DNA of 63,174 nt, from assembly GCA_027061995.1 (NCBI GenBank), contig JAMOUT010000007.1:1-63174 (forward strand), read 5' to 3'. Positions 17,740-26,110 of the stretch are shown here, piece by piece (the stretch's first letter is position 1; every line of letters begins with the position of its first letter). The notes under the pieces are model-generated. The model saw only the letters and a program-made list of their open reading frames with translations, had not been told where the DNA came from and did not search any database. The translations under genes and the position numbers were made by a program. The DNA comes from Candidatus Aminicenantota bacterium (GTDB taxonomy: Bacteria; Acidobacteriota; Aminicenantia; JAMOAD01).

Positions 17740-19714
17740 TTTAAAACAGTTTAAAAAGAAGTTTCTTCAGGAAGCGAAAGAGAAAATAGAAATTTTAACA
17801 GAAGGATTGCTTATTGTGGAAACACAGCCTGAGAATATAGATAAATTAAAAGAACTCATGAGAGCCGCGCACACTTTAAAAGGCTCTTCAAAAATGATGG
17901 GAATTAATGATGTTGCTGAAATAGCGCACTCCATAGAAGATAGGCTTTTAGATTTAATTGATGGAAGGGTGAAATTAAAAAAAGATATAATAACAGAACT
18001 CTTGAAAGATATAGATAAAGTGTCTTCTCTTTTATTTAAAGAAGATAATGGTGATATGGATAAAAAAAAGGATAAAAGAAGCGATGTTCCGTTAGAAAAA
18101 TATACAAAAGAACAAAAAAAAGTTGAGCGAGCACCGAAGGCGAAGGTAACATCCGTTCCTTTGGTAAATTATTTAAAAATAGATATAAAAAGGATAGAGG
18201 GAATAGTAACAAATTTGGAATCCATATTTTTTGATTTATCATCGCTCTCTTCCATTTATGAATCTTTAGAAAGTGAATTTAAGGAAAAAATGGAAAAAAT
18301 TAAAGAAAATGTTAATTTGTTATTAAATGACCTCAATAATATAAGACTTCTTCCTCTTTCTTTGATTTTTGAACCGCAGGTAAGAAACATTAGAGATCTC
18401 TCGATTGAGTTAAAAAAGGACATTCGCTTAAAAATAGAGGGAGGGGAACTTTTAGTCGAAAAAAGGATAATAGACTCATTCTCGGAACCACTGCTTCATT
18501 TAATAAGAAATGCGATAGATCATGGTATTGAATCTCCCGAGGAAAGGATAAAAAAGGGAAAAGATCCTAAAGGGATGATTATTCTCAGAGGATACCAGAA
18601 AAAAGATAGGGTCTTTATAGAGATAGAGGATGACGGAAGAGGTATCGCTTGGGACAAAATTAAAAAGAAAGCGATTGAAAAAGGGCTAATTTCCTTAAAG
18701 CAAAAAGTTAAAAGTAAAGATCTTTTTAAAATTATAACTTCTTCGGGTTTTTCAACCAAAGATAAAGTTACGAATGTTTCGGGGCGAGGAATAGGAATGG
18801 ATATAGTTTTTGATATTGTTCAAAAACTTAACGGGAAATTGTTTGTTGAATCGAAAAAAGACAAAGGGACAAAATTTATTATAACTCTTCCTAAGAATTT
18901 AAGCTTAATAAAATCCTTAATAGTCAGAATAGGAGAATATAAATTTGCAATACCGCTTTCAAGTGTGGAAAAAATTATTAAAAAAGAGAAAGCCGAATTT
19001 ATGGATAAAAATGATAAAGCTTATCTTTATTATTTCGGAGATTCTCTACCTGTTATTGATACAACTGTTCATTTTGGAAAAACAAGTAATAATCCTTCGC
19101 TTTTTATAATAATACGAGATGAATATAATAAAGCCGCTTTACTTGTTGATGAGATTATATCTTATAATGATCTTATAATTAAAGATTCTGGTATTTCTCT
19201 CAAGAAATATGAACATATCCTCGGGAATTCCATTATAGGAAGCGGAGAGATAATAACGGTTTTTGATCCCGAATCTTTAATAGAATTAACGGAAGACAGA
19301 TTATCCATTAATTCATTATTATCAAAAAATCAAACCGAAAATAAAACAAAACTATTAATTCTTGAAGATTCGGAATTAACAAGGGAGATTATTGTTAATA
19401 GCTTAATGGCAAAGGGATTTATTGTTTATGGGGCGGAAAATGGAATAAAAGGGCTGGAAAAGATAAAAACTTTTTCTCCGGATTTTATTATAACTGATAT
19501 TGATATGCCCGAGATGGATGGATTAGACTTTTTCAAAACAATAAGGACAATGGGATATAAAACCCCTGTCCTCTTTCTATCTACGAGAGAGGAGGATGAA
19601 GAGATAAAAGAGGTATTAAAACTCGGAGCAATAGGATTTATTAAAAAGAGTGAATATACTCCCGAAAAAATAAAAAGATTAATAAATAAAGGATTAACCA
19701 ATGAAAAAGATTAA
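17729..19714 (+). CDS. cheA: CheA-type histidine kinase with C-terminal receiver domain
   Basis: The 661-residue hybrid kinase has an HPt domain with phosphorylatable His48 in AAHTLKGSSKMMG. A short charged linker without an evident CheY-binding P2 domain follows. Then come the dimerisation helices, an HATPase domain (LLHLIRNAIDHGIE, DDGRGI, SGRGIGMDIV), a CheW-like domain (~390-525) and a receiver from ~540 with Asp590 in TDIDMPEMDG. CheA fused to a receiver is typical of WspE-like alternative chemosensory kinases. Phosphoryl flow to CheB and to the receiver-GGDEF protein encoded next is the expected output. Confidence 0.93.
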   Translation: MNFNLKQFKKKFLQEAKEKIEILTEGLLIVETQPENIDKLKELMRAAHTLKGSSKMMGINDVAEIAHSIEDRLLDLIDGRVKLKKDIITELLKDIDKVSSLLFKEDNGDMDKKKDKRSDVPLEKYTKEQKKVERAPKAKVTSVPLVNYLKIDIKRIEGIVTNLESIFFDLSSLSSIYESLESEFKEKMEKIKENVNLLLNDLNNIRLLPLSLIFEPQVRNIRDLSIELKKDIRLKIEGGELLVEKRIIDSFSEPLLHLIRNAIDHGIESPEERIKKGKDPKGMIILRGYQKKDRVFIEIEDDGRGIAWDKIKKKAIEKGLISLKQKVKSKDLFKIITSSGFSTKDKVTNVSGRGIGMDIVFDIVQKLNGKLFVESKKDKGTKFIITLPKNLSLIKSLIVRIGEYKFAIPLSSVEKIIKKEKAEFMDKNDKAYLYYFGDSLPVIDTTVHFGKTSNNPSLFIIIRDEYNKAALLVDEIISYNDLIIKDSGISLKKYEHILGNSIIGSGEIITVFDPESLIELTEDRLSINSLLSKNQTENKTKLLILEDSELTREIIVNSLMAKGFIVYGAENGIKGLEKIKTFSPDFIITDIDMPEMDGLDFFKTIRTMGYKTPVLFLSTREEDEEIKEVLKLGAIGFIKKSEYTPEKIKRLINKGLTNEKD

Positions 19715-20726
19715 AGTATTAATTGTAGATGATTCCCCTTTTACGATTGATTATCTTAACAAAATTCTTGGAGAGGACCCCGAGATAGAAGTGATAGATT
19801 TTGCAAATAATGGAAAAGAGGGGTTGGAGAAAACAAAAAAACTTTCTCCCGATATTGTTGTAATGGACATTGAGATGCCTATAATGTCAGGAATTGAAGC
19901 AACCGAAAAAATAATGAAAGAAAAACCCACTCCGATTATTATTTTAACTTCCTCTTTAAACACACGAAATCTTTATAAATCTTTTGATGCGATTAAAAAC
20001 GGGGCACTTGAAATCCTTAATAAACCTACTTCAAGACCTACGGATGAGTGGGATGAAACAATAAAGGAATTATTAGGCACAATAAAAAGAGCTTCTAAAA
20101 TCAATGTTTTTGAAAAAAAGTGGACACGGGAAAGCAAGCTAAATCAAGCTAACTTAAATAGTAGGTATTCTGTAATAGCCATAAATTCTTCAACTGGCGG
20201 CCCCAGAATACTAAATGATATCTTTTCAAATTTAAGAGAGGATTTTAGTATTCCAGTTATTGTTGCTCAACATATTTCCTTTGGATTTACTCAGGGGTTG
20301 GTGGATTGGTTAAATATTTATTCCCCTTTAAATATTAAGATAGCTGAAGATGATGAAATCCTAAAGGGGGGGGATATCTATTTTCCTCCCGACGGAGCAC
20401 ATGTAACCGTTAAAAATGATAGAATAAAGCTATTATATGCAGAGCCTGTGAGGGGAATCAGACCTTCGGGGAATGTTCTTTTTGAGAGTATGGCAAATAA
20501 TTACGGGAAAGAATCGATTGGTATTATTCTTACGGGGATGGGAAAAGACGGATTAAACGGTGCAAAAAAAATAAAAGAGTTGGGAGGGTTGATTATAGCC
20601 CAAGAACCGGATAGCACAATAGTGGCAAGTATGCCCGAGGCGGTAATCAATAATAACCTCGCTGATCTGATTTTAACTCCAAATGATATTATTAATACAA
20701 TATTGGAGATAGAGGAGAGAAAATGA
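19701..20726 (+). CDS. cheB: CheB: receiver-methylesterase
   Basis: The 341-residue protein carries a receiver (Asp56 in VVMDIEMPIMSG) and a CheB catalytic domain. Its triad is visible as Ser164 in NSSTGGP, His191 in VAQHISFG and Asp283 in TGMGKDG. It should remove methyl groups from (or deamidate) the receptors once phosphorylated by CheA. No CheR methyltransferase is in the window, so either one is elsewhere or CheB acts only as a deamidase or signalling branch. Start and stop overlap both neighbours (cheA by 14 bases, the GGDEF gene by four). Confidence 0.95.
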   Translation: MKKIKVLIVDDSPFTIDYLNKILGEDPEIEVIDFANNGKEGLEKTKKLSPDIVVMDIEMPIMSGIEATEKIMKEKPTPIIILTSSLNTRNLYKSFDAIKNGALEILNKPTSRPTDEWDETIKELLGTIKRASKINVFEKKWTRESKLNQANLNSRYSVIAINSSTGGPRILNDIFSNLREDFSIPVIVAQHISFGFTQGLVDWLNIYSPLNIKIAEDDEILKGGDIYFPPDGAHVTVKNDRIKLLYAEPVRGIRPSGNVLFESMANNYGKESIGIILTGMGKDGLNGAKKIKELGGLIIAQEPDSTIVASMPEAVINNNLADLILTPNDIINTILEIEERK

Positions 20727-22153
20727 AAATATTAGTAGCTGATGATTCCCCTTTTATTCTTTCCATTATTTCCGAAATTCTGGAAAATATGGGACATAAA
20801 GTAATTCAAGCTGAAGACGGGATAAAAGCTCTTGAGGAGATTTTTAAGGATCCCCCCGACATTATTATATTGGATGTTATTATGCCGTATATGACGGGAT
20901 ATCAAGTTTCAAGAGTTGTTAAATCCGACAATATAATCAAAGATATTCCTATAATAATATTAACATCAAAAAGTGATGCTGCTGATAGGTTTTGGGGTTA
21001 CACGGTGGGAGCTGATTATTATATTGTTAAAGATGAAAATTTGGAAGTTATAGGTGAAAAACTTAAAGAGATAATCCCTAAATTAAACCCTCCGAAAAAC
21101 AAAAAAATATTAAAAAGAAATTATTCTCCCCTTAATATTCTTTCTAAGGTTAATGAACTTTTGGATAAAAAATTGTATGAATTAACCATTTTAAATAAGA
21201 TAGGGGAGCTTGTAGCGGAGATAACCGATTATCAAAAAATTATGGAGAATTTGGGAGATCTCCTGTCCAATTTATTGGACTATTCATTTTTTTCTATTAT
21301 TACTTTTGAAGAGGCAAAAGTTGATGTTAATACGATTGTTAAAGAAACAATTTCTTCCACTTATTATGAACGGATTAGAAATGATATTATACAAAAGATA
21401 TCAAAAACAGAAAAATCGGACATAAGAGAATACATAATAGGGGATAATTATTTTATTGATTCTAACTCGGATGATAATTTTCCGAAAGATCATATCCATA
21501 TCAAAATAATCGGTAAAAACAAAGAGGTTAGCGGAATAATATTATTAGGTTCGACGAAGCAAAAGAAATTTTCAACGGAAGAAAAAAATATGTTGCAAAC
21601 CATATCAAACTATAGTTTTTTGGTTGTCCAAAGTGCAAAATTATATGCAACAGTTCAAAAATTATCAATAATTGATCCTTTGACACAACTTTATAACCAC
21701 GGATTCATTATCAAAAGGTTGGAAGAAGAATTTAAGCAAGCTGAAAGATATGGTAGAGAACTTTCGATAATTATGGCTGATATTGATTTTTTTAAAAAAG
21801 TCAATGATACATACGGACATCAAACTGGAGATTATGTCTTGAAAATAGTCGCACGAATAATGCAGGAATCTGTTAGGGAAATAGATATTGTAGGAAGGTA
21901 TGGCGGGGAAGAATTCCTTCTTATTTTGCCTGAAACAGGAAAGAAAAACACAAGGATAATAGCAGAAAGAATTCGACAAAGGATAGAGAACCAAAAATTT
22001 TCCCAATTTTTATCCGCTTTTTCCATTACTATAAGTTTGGGAGTGGCTGAATATGAAAAAAAGCTTAAATTACCTTCCGAGTTAATAAAAAAAGCTGATA
22101 CAGCTCTTTATAAAGCAAAAGAAGAGGGGAGAAACAGGGTTATAGTCCTTTGA
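20723..22153 (+). CDS. Response regulator with GGDEF diguanylate cyclase output
   Basis: The 476-residue protein has a receiver (Asp51 in IILDVIMPYMTG), a middle region of about 170 residues resembling a GAF-type sensor and a GGDEF domain from ~320. The active-site loop is intact (GGEEF, 394-398). An inhibitory I-site RxxD (Arg385-Asp388) precedes it by exactly five residues, so it should make cyclic di-GMP and be product-inhibited. As the last gene of a chemosensory operon with CheA-REC and CheB it takes the place of WspR. A WspR-like output is inference from the order and domains. Confidence 0.9.
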   Translation: MKILVADDSPFILSIISEILENMGHKVIQAEDGIKALEEIFKDPPDIIILDVIMPYMTGYQVSRVVKSDNIIKDIPIIILTSKSDAADRFWGYTVGADYYIVKDENLEVIGEKLKEIIPKLNPPKNKKILKRNYSPLNILSKVNELLDKKLYELTILNKIGELVAEITDYQKIMENLGDLLSNLLDYSFFSIITFEEAKVDVNTIVKETISSTYYERIRNDIIQKISKTEKSDIREYIIGDNYFIDSNSDDNFPKDHIHIKIIGKNKEVSGIILLGSTKQKKFSTEEKNMLQTISNYSFLVVQSAKLYATVQKLSIIDPLTQLYNHGFIIKRLEEEFKQAERYGRELSIIMADIDFFKKVNDTYGHQTGDYVLKIVARIMQESVREIDIVGRYGGEEFLLILPETGKKNTRIIAERIRQRIENQKFSQFLSAFSITISLGVAEYEKKLKLPSELIKKADTALYKAKEEGRNRVIVL

Positions 22154-22224
22154 GAAAAACAAAGAGTTTGACTCTATCCGAATGATGTGATAATAATATT
22201 TTTCATGATAATAATTGGTGTTAA

Positions 22225-22389
22225 TCCGGATGGAAAGAGAAAGATATCAAGTTCAAATTAGTATTCATTTTTGTTATTTCAACGGGGACAATAGTCGGCT
22301 TTTTAATAATAAAACTTTTGTCCTTAATTATCCTTGCACAAGTAACTAACGCTGTTTTGCTTCCTGTTCTCACATTATTTATTTTGTAA
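22225..22389 (+). pseudogene. Remnant of the C-terminal end of an Nramp-type metal transporter
   Basis: Between the GGDEF gene and the convergent repeat-domain gene there is a 54-codon open stretch without a start. It begins SGWKEKDIK and ends in hydrophobic segments, LLSLIILAQVTNAVLLP and LTLFIL, before a TAA. The AQVTNAVLLP block matches the last-but-one helix of Nramp divalent-metal transporters. A stop precedes the stretch, and no other part of the gene is visible, so this is a relic. The call rests on one block and is moderate. Confidence 0.45.
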
Positions 22390-22432
22390 TTTTCTTATTA
22401 TACTTTTTGTAAATCTGAAAAAATTCTGTAAA

Positions 22433-23119
22433 TTAGTGAGTATAAAGAATCACATTTCTAAGGCGAAAGGAGGAAATTATTCTTCCACACATAACTCCTT
22501 TTTTCACAAATAGGATTTTATTCTTTCTGAAATCTATTCTTAAAAACTGATTTGTCGCCCAAGAAATATTTTGTATGTCAACAATAGTTTTACCAACACA
22601 GACTTTCCACTCCTCCGGAGTAGTTAAATTAGTATCATATAAAATTGTTTTGGTTACTTTTCGTGCTCTTGTGTCTATTTTGAGGATAGCTTTTTTAAAT
22701 ACCAATTTGAATCTGGCGGGGGATAAAGGATTTCCCGCTACTATCACTTTGACATCATCTGCAGGAGGGGTATAAGGAGCTCCTCCGGCAATCCTGTAAT
22801 TACCGTCGGCAGTAAAAAATATTTTTCTGCCGGTATTCACTTTCCAAAAGTGTCTTCCCATATAATCATGATGAATATGAAAAAGATACTTTTTGCACCT
22901 GAAAATTCCCCATTTTGCCGGTGTGGTTATACTCTTTCCAACGATTTCTTCATGAATTTTTCCGGTCCTTACATTATAGGAGAGAGAAGCATTTGGAAAA
23001 ACCAAGGTAACATTTGCGGGTATTATTGTTAGGGGAATGGATGATGACGGGTGCTTTTGAGCTATTCCCAATGAAAGTAAAAATAGAGTTGCAAGCGAAA
23101 GAATAGTGATTTTTTTCAT
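22433..23119 (-). CDS. Secreted protein with two divergent copies of an unrecognised repeat domain
   Basis: The start is ATG 23119, set by AGGAGG six bases upstream. The product is 228 residues with a signal peptide (MKKITILSLATLFLLSLGIA). The mature part consists of two related units. The first runs from VTLVFPNASLSYN through a Trp/Tyr-rich centre to HFWKVNTGRKIFF and IAGG. The second begins after AGNPLSPARFKLVF and is more degenerate. The same unit occurs twice at the C terminus of the neighbouring gene (shared blocks FW-x-VNT-x-R, GN-x-x-SP-x-RF). I do not recognise the domain. A sigma-54-type promoter and palindromic upstream sites precede the gene. Extracytoplasmic function, unknown. Confidence 0.75.
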   Translation of the reverse strand: MKKITILSLATLFLLSLGIAQKHPSSSIPLTIIPANVTLVFPNASLSYNVRTGKIHEEIVGKSITTPAKWGIFRCKKYLFHIHHDYMGRHFWKVNTGRKIFFTADGNYRIAGGAPYTPPADDVKVIVAGNPLSPARFKLVFKKAILKIDTRARKVTKTILYDTNLTTPEEWKVCVGKTIVDIQNISWATNQFLRIDFRKNKILFVKKGVMCGRIISSFRLRNVILYTH

Positions 23120-23156
23120 TTTAAACCTCCTTATTTTGTTTATTATAGAAAATAAA

Positions 23157-23172
23157 AGCAAAAATTGTGCCA
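23157..23172 (-). promoter_or_regulatory. Predicted sigma-54 promoter of the 228-residue repeat-domain gene
   Basis: On the minus strand the sequence reads TGGCAC-AATTT-TTGCT, with exactly ten bases between the GG and GC doublets, as sigma-54 RNA polymerase requires. Transcription would start near 23146, 27 bases before the ATG, leaving room for the AGGAGG. A TATAAT also occurs nearby (minus strand, about 23144) but lacks a good -35. Confidence 0.65.
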
Positions 23173-23194
23173 CATGGAAATCAATAAAAACGCA

Positions 23195-23249
23195 CCGTTT
23201 TTTAAAACGGAAGTTACAATTTTGTCGAAGTATCGACAAAACTACACTT
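23195..23249 (-). promoter_or_regulatory. Two palindromes, candidate enhancer sites for a sigma-54 activator
   Basis: CCGTTTTTTAAAACGG (23195-23210) is followed by TTTGTCGA-AGTA-TCGACAAA (23221-23240), whose flanks also pair (AAGT at 23211 with ACTT ending at 23249). They lie about 50-100 bases upstream of the predicted sigma-54 start, the usual place for an upstream activator sequence. A similar TTTGTC...TATCGACA site precedes the neighbouring gene. The activator is not identified. Confidence 0.5.
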
Positions 23250-23369
23250 CCTTTATTATCAATTTTAAAATAGAAAATGAGAACATTGTAAAAAAATAAC
23301 TAATATGGGATATTCTTTATAACAAACTTTTGATTATCTTTGTTGATATGATTATAAATTATTTAATTT

Positions 23370-23403
23370 AAAAAGGGAATCTCCTCTTAAAGAAGAGATT
23401 CCC
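23370..23403 (-). terminator. Intrinsic terminator after the CARDB/repeat-domain gene
   Basis: A GC-containing hairpin (GGGAATCTC arm at 23375 pairing with GAGATTCCC ending at 23403, one bulge, AAAG loop region) is followed on the minus strand by TTTTT. It lies 31 bases after the stop codon of the gene at 23434 and separates it from the next sigma-54 promoter. Confidence 0.75.
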
Positions 23404-23433
23404 TCATAATTTTTGCTTCCCTGTTTTTATACT

Positions 23434-25302
23434 TTATTTTGATATTCTGACTCCGATGTTCAAAGTTGTATAATTACCCCCTATTTCACATAAGGAACCA
23501 TTTTTAACTCTATAAACTTTTCCCCGGCTGGTATTAATTCTCCAGAAGAATCCTTTCCAAAATTTTTGTTTTAAATCGAAAAGATAAGATTTTAACTTAC
23601 ATTTTTGCCAATCGGTTCCGTAAGAGAGAATTTTGTCCCCTTCAATAATTTGCAGTGTTTTACTTGAAGTTATGTAAACAAGGTGAGTATCATGAAATCT
23701 CAGAAAAAATCTTGTAGGGGAAATTGAATTTCCTGTTACATCCACACCTATATTAAGTTTTGTTTCTTTTCCTCCGAAATGTCCGAAGGAACCACCTTTT
23801 ATCAGATATACCTCTTTTCTGCTGGTATTTACTTTCCAGTAAAATCCTTTCCAAAATTTTTCCCTGAGATGATATAAATATGATTTTAATTTTACAACTT
23901 GCCAATCTGAACCATACGACAAAACATTTCTCTGTGCTGCTATTTGCAGTGTTTTACTTGAAGGTTCGTAAACAAGGTATGCGTCTTTGAAGTGTAATAT
24001 AAAACTCTTAGGGGTGGAAGAGGTGGAACTATTTGGATTATTGCTACTACAATATACTTTTTTTGTCAGGGTATTATTGGACTCTTTTACTTCGGTCAGA
24101 TTTTTATTATTATCCGCAATTACTTTTATTGTATGGGTTCCAGCTGTTAAATTTAGATTTGCAGCGTGGGGAAACCAAATATAAGTTGCTTGACTATAAG
24201 GTTTTTTTAAGTAACCATTCGGATCAAACCCTTTTAATATCAGGCCGCCCCATGGTTTGCCATCTACATACATCTGAATCCCTACCGCTTTGGGAAGATT
24301 GTAGTGGTAGGAAGGCACTCCGGTTTTACCTATGTTGGCAACAGTTACCGCAATTTTGCAATTATTTGTAAGCTTAATGTTTTTTACAATCAGATCGGGC
24401 AGATTCCTATCAGTTTCCTTTTCAGGAAAATCCTTGAAAATGATATTAACAGAAAAGTGGAAATTATTATCTTCTCTTGATTCCGCAACATCATCATCCG
24501 CATCAATATGAATCTCCAATTTCCCGTTTTTAGGTTCAAGATACGCTTGAGTATGAACATCCTTTATTTGAAAAGCGTTTAATCTTAAATGGGTCTGCTG
24601 ACTTACCAATTTACCATTGAAAAATATCTTATTTTTAAATGTCCCCGAACTAACATTATTGTATTCCCTGTAGGAATAATAGATTTCAAAAACCGGATAA
24701 CCGCGTGAAAAACGGGTTGCATCAGCCGGAGTCAGGACGATTGTTTTGCCCCATTTGACCATCCTTTTTCTCTTTCCTATTTTCAGAAAACCATACATAC
24801 CAAGATCAGGTAATTTACTTGCGGAAGAATGAGAGTTTCCGATTTTAATTCTTCTAACAGCTACATTATTTGATTCACTGGTTTCCGATACTTTGTTGCC
24901 GGGGTCAACCACTGCTCCGATAAAGTAGTATCCGGACGGAGTATCCGCAGGAATAGTGTTTGTGCCATTTAAAACAACATTTATACTTTTACCGGGGGCT
25001 AAATATCTAATAAATTCTCTCCCCCCTCTTAGAAGAACATCATCGGAATAATGAGAAGAATATTTAGCAAATTTGATAGGAATACTACTGTCTTTTGATA
25101 AAACAAGATCAAGTGAGAAATTCCTTGCAGCTGATTTTCCATAATTCATAATGGTTACTTTTACGGATTTTTCTAATTGCTGCCCTGCATAAGCGGAAGC
25201 AGGTGCGTAAATACTAACTCGTAGGTCTGCTTTTTGAGCAAATACACTTACACTAAAAAACAAAACTATGATTAAAATAGTTAAAAATTTTGTTCTTTTC
25301 AT
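23434..25302 (-). CDS. Secreted CARDB-domain protein with two C-terminal copies of an unrecognised repeat
   Basis: ATG 25302 follows AAGGAGGG. The 622-residue product has a signal peptide (LTILIIVLFFSVSVFAQ). Three CARDB-like adhesion/Ig-type domains follow: ~24-150 ending ETSESNNVAVRRI, ~160-300 ending AESREDNNFHF and ~310-425 ending EVKESNNTLTKKV. A Ser/Asn/Thr-rich linker leads to two tandem ~98-residue units (about 434-532 and 533-622). The units share SSKTLQI, LSYG-x-DW, KLKSYL, KFWKGF-x-W-x-NTSR and IGV. They are alike at DNA level too (period 294 bases), so the duplication is recent. It is probably a surface or extracellular structural protein. Function unknown. Confidence 0.8.
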   Translation of the reverse strand: MKRTKFLTILIIVLFFSVSVFAQKADLRVSIYAPASAYAGQQLEKSVKVTIMNYGKSAARNFSLDLVLSKDSSIPIKFAKYSSHYSDDVLLRGGREFIRYLAPGKSINVVLNGTNTIPADTPSGYYFIGAVVDPGNKVSETSESNNVAVRRIKIGNSHSSASKLPDLGMYGFLKIGKRKRMVKWGKTIVLTPADATRFSRGYPVFEIYYSYREYNNVSSGTFKNKIFFNGKLVSQQTHLRLNAFQIKDVHTQAYLEPKNGKLEIHIDADDDVAESREDNNFHFSVNIIFKDFPEKETDRNLPDLIVKNIKLTNNCKIAVTVANIGKTGVPSYHYNLPKAVGIQMYVDGKPWGGLILKGFDPNGYLKKPYSQATYIWFPHAANLNLTAGTHTIKVIADNNKNLTEVKESNNTLTKKVYCSSNNPNSSTSSTPKSFILHFKDAYLVYEPSSKTLQIAAQRNVLSYGSDWQVVKLKSYLYHLREKFWKGFYWKVNTSRKEVYLIKGGSFGHFGGKETKLNIGVDVTGNSISPTRFFLRFHDTHLVYITSSKTLQIIEGDKILSYGTDWQKCKLKSYLFDLKQKFWKGFFWRINTSRGKVYRVKNGSLCEIGGNYTTLNIGVRISK

Positions 25303-25335
25303 CTTTCCCTCCTTAAAAATATGATAAGATAAACT

Positions 25336-25351
25336 ATCAAAAATCATGCCA
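25336..25351 (-). promoter_or_regulatory. Near-consensus sigma-54 promoter of the CARDB/repeat-domain gene
   Basis: The minus strand reads TGGCAT-GATTT-TTGAT, with the same ten-base doublet spacing as the neighbouring promoter but GA instead of GC at -12. The expected start is near 25325, about 23 bases before the ATG. One critical base deviates, so the site is weaker evidence than its neighbour. Confidence 0.45.
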
Positions 25352-25424
25352 TAACTTCCCACCCCGCGGTTTTATTGCAAACATTAATAATGCAATCATG
25401 ATTATATGTTAAGATTTCAACAAA

Positions 25425-25443
25425 TTTGTCCCGTTTATCGACA
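25425..25443 (-). promoter_or_regulatory. Candidate activator site shared with the neighbouring gene
   Basis: TTTGTC (25425-25430) and TATCGACA (25436-25443) are separated by five bases. They match the TTTGTC-N4-TATCGACA site at 23221-23238 and lie roughly 110 bases upstream of the predicted start. The repeated co-occurrence with a sigma-54-like promoter supports a regulatory role. Confidence 0.45.
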
Positions 25444-25468
25444 TTTATGTAGTAATATTTTTCTAATA

Positions 25469-26110
25469 TTAAAAATTTTCTATTTCAAATGAAAAATTTA
25501 TATTCTTGAGTCTGAGTGTTTTTATTGTTTTATCTATATTTCCGTATATATAATTATAAGAAAAGCTTCCGGTTATGGGATCAACCGAATACCATCCGTA
25601 TTCAGGGAAAAAAATTTCCAACCATCTGTGTTTTTGTAAAATGTTCCTATCTTTATTAAAGTATAATCCTGAAACTTCTCTGTTTTTAACCCCCCATCTT
25701 TTCAATAACATTGATGCCAAGTGGGAAAAACCCGTGCAATAACCTCTCTTTGTATAAGAAACGGTTAGAGCATCCTGAGGGATTTCTTCTTCCGAGTATT
25801 TTACCTCCTCTTTTAAATATAATAAAACATTTTTAACAAATTCAGTATAAGAATTGGAATAATAATATATATTATCCGATATGGAGGCAACTCTTTTATA
25901 TTTTACTCCGTTGATTTTTAAAAAAGCTTTTGATACTCTCGGAAAGACTTTTTTTTCAAATCGAATATTAACTTTAAAGCCACCCTCTTTTTTTATTATT
26001 ATCTGTTTATAATTCTCGCTATCATGATTTATAAGGTAAATCCCCTTTGTATAAGGGATAAAAAATGCAATTTGTTTGAACGCGAGAAAAAAAATAAATA
26101 AAGTTTTCAT
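25469..26110 (-). CDS. Transglutaminase-like cysteine protease-fold protein, probably exported
   Basis: The 213-residue product begins with a hydrophobic signal-like stretch (TLFIFFLAFKQIAFFI). It has the transglutaminase-core triad: Cys in KRGYCTGFSHLASMLL, His in LQKHRWLEIFF and Asp in WYSVDPITG. Bacterial members are mostly uncharacterised; some act as peptidases or amide-bond enzymes at the envelope. The ATG overlaps the nusB stop (ATGA), so it is a coupled last gene of the rocD-ribH-nusB run. Confidence 0.82.
   Translation of the reverse strand: MKTLFIFFLAFKQIAFFIPYTKGIYLINHDSENYKQIIIKKEGGFKVNIRFEKKVFPRVSKAFLKINGVKYKRVASISDNIYYYSNSYTEFVKNVLLYLKEEVKYSEEEIPQDALTVSYTKRGYCTGFSHLASMLLKRWGVKNREVSGLYFNKDRNILQKHRWLEIFFPEYGWYSVDPITGSFSYNYIYGNIDKTIKTLRLKNINFSFEIENF

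Noticed and set aside
25374-25396. ATTGCA-N11-TGCAAT inverted repeat upstream of the CARDB gene as a further activator site
   Set aside because: Not repeated at the neighbouring promoter and AT-rich; chance cannot be excluded.
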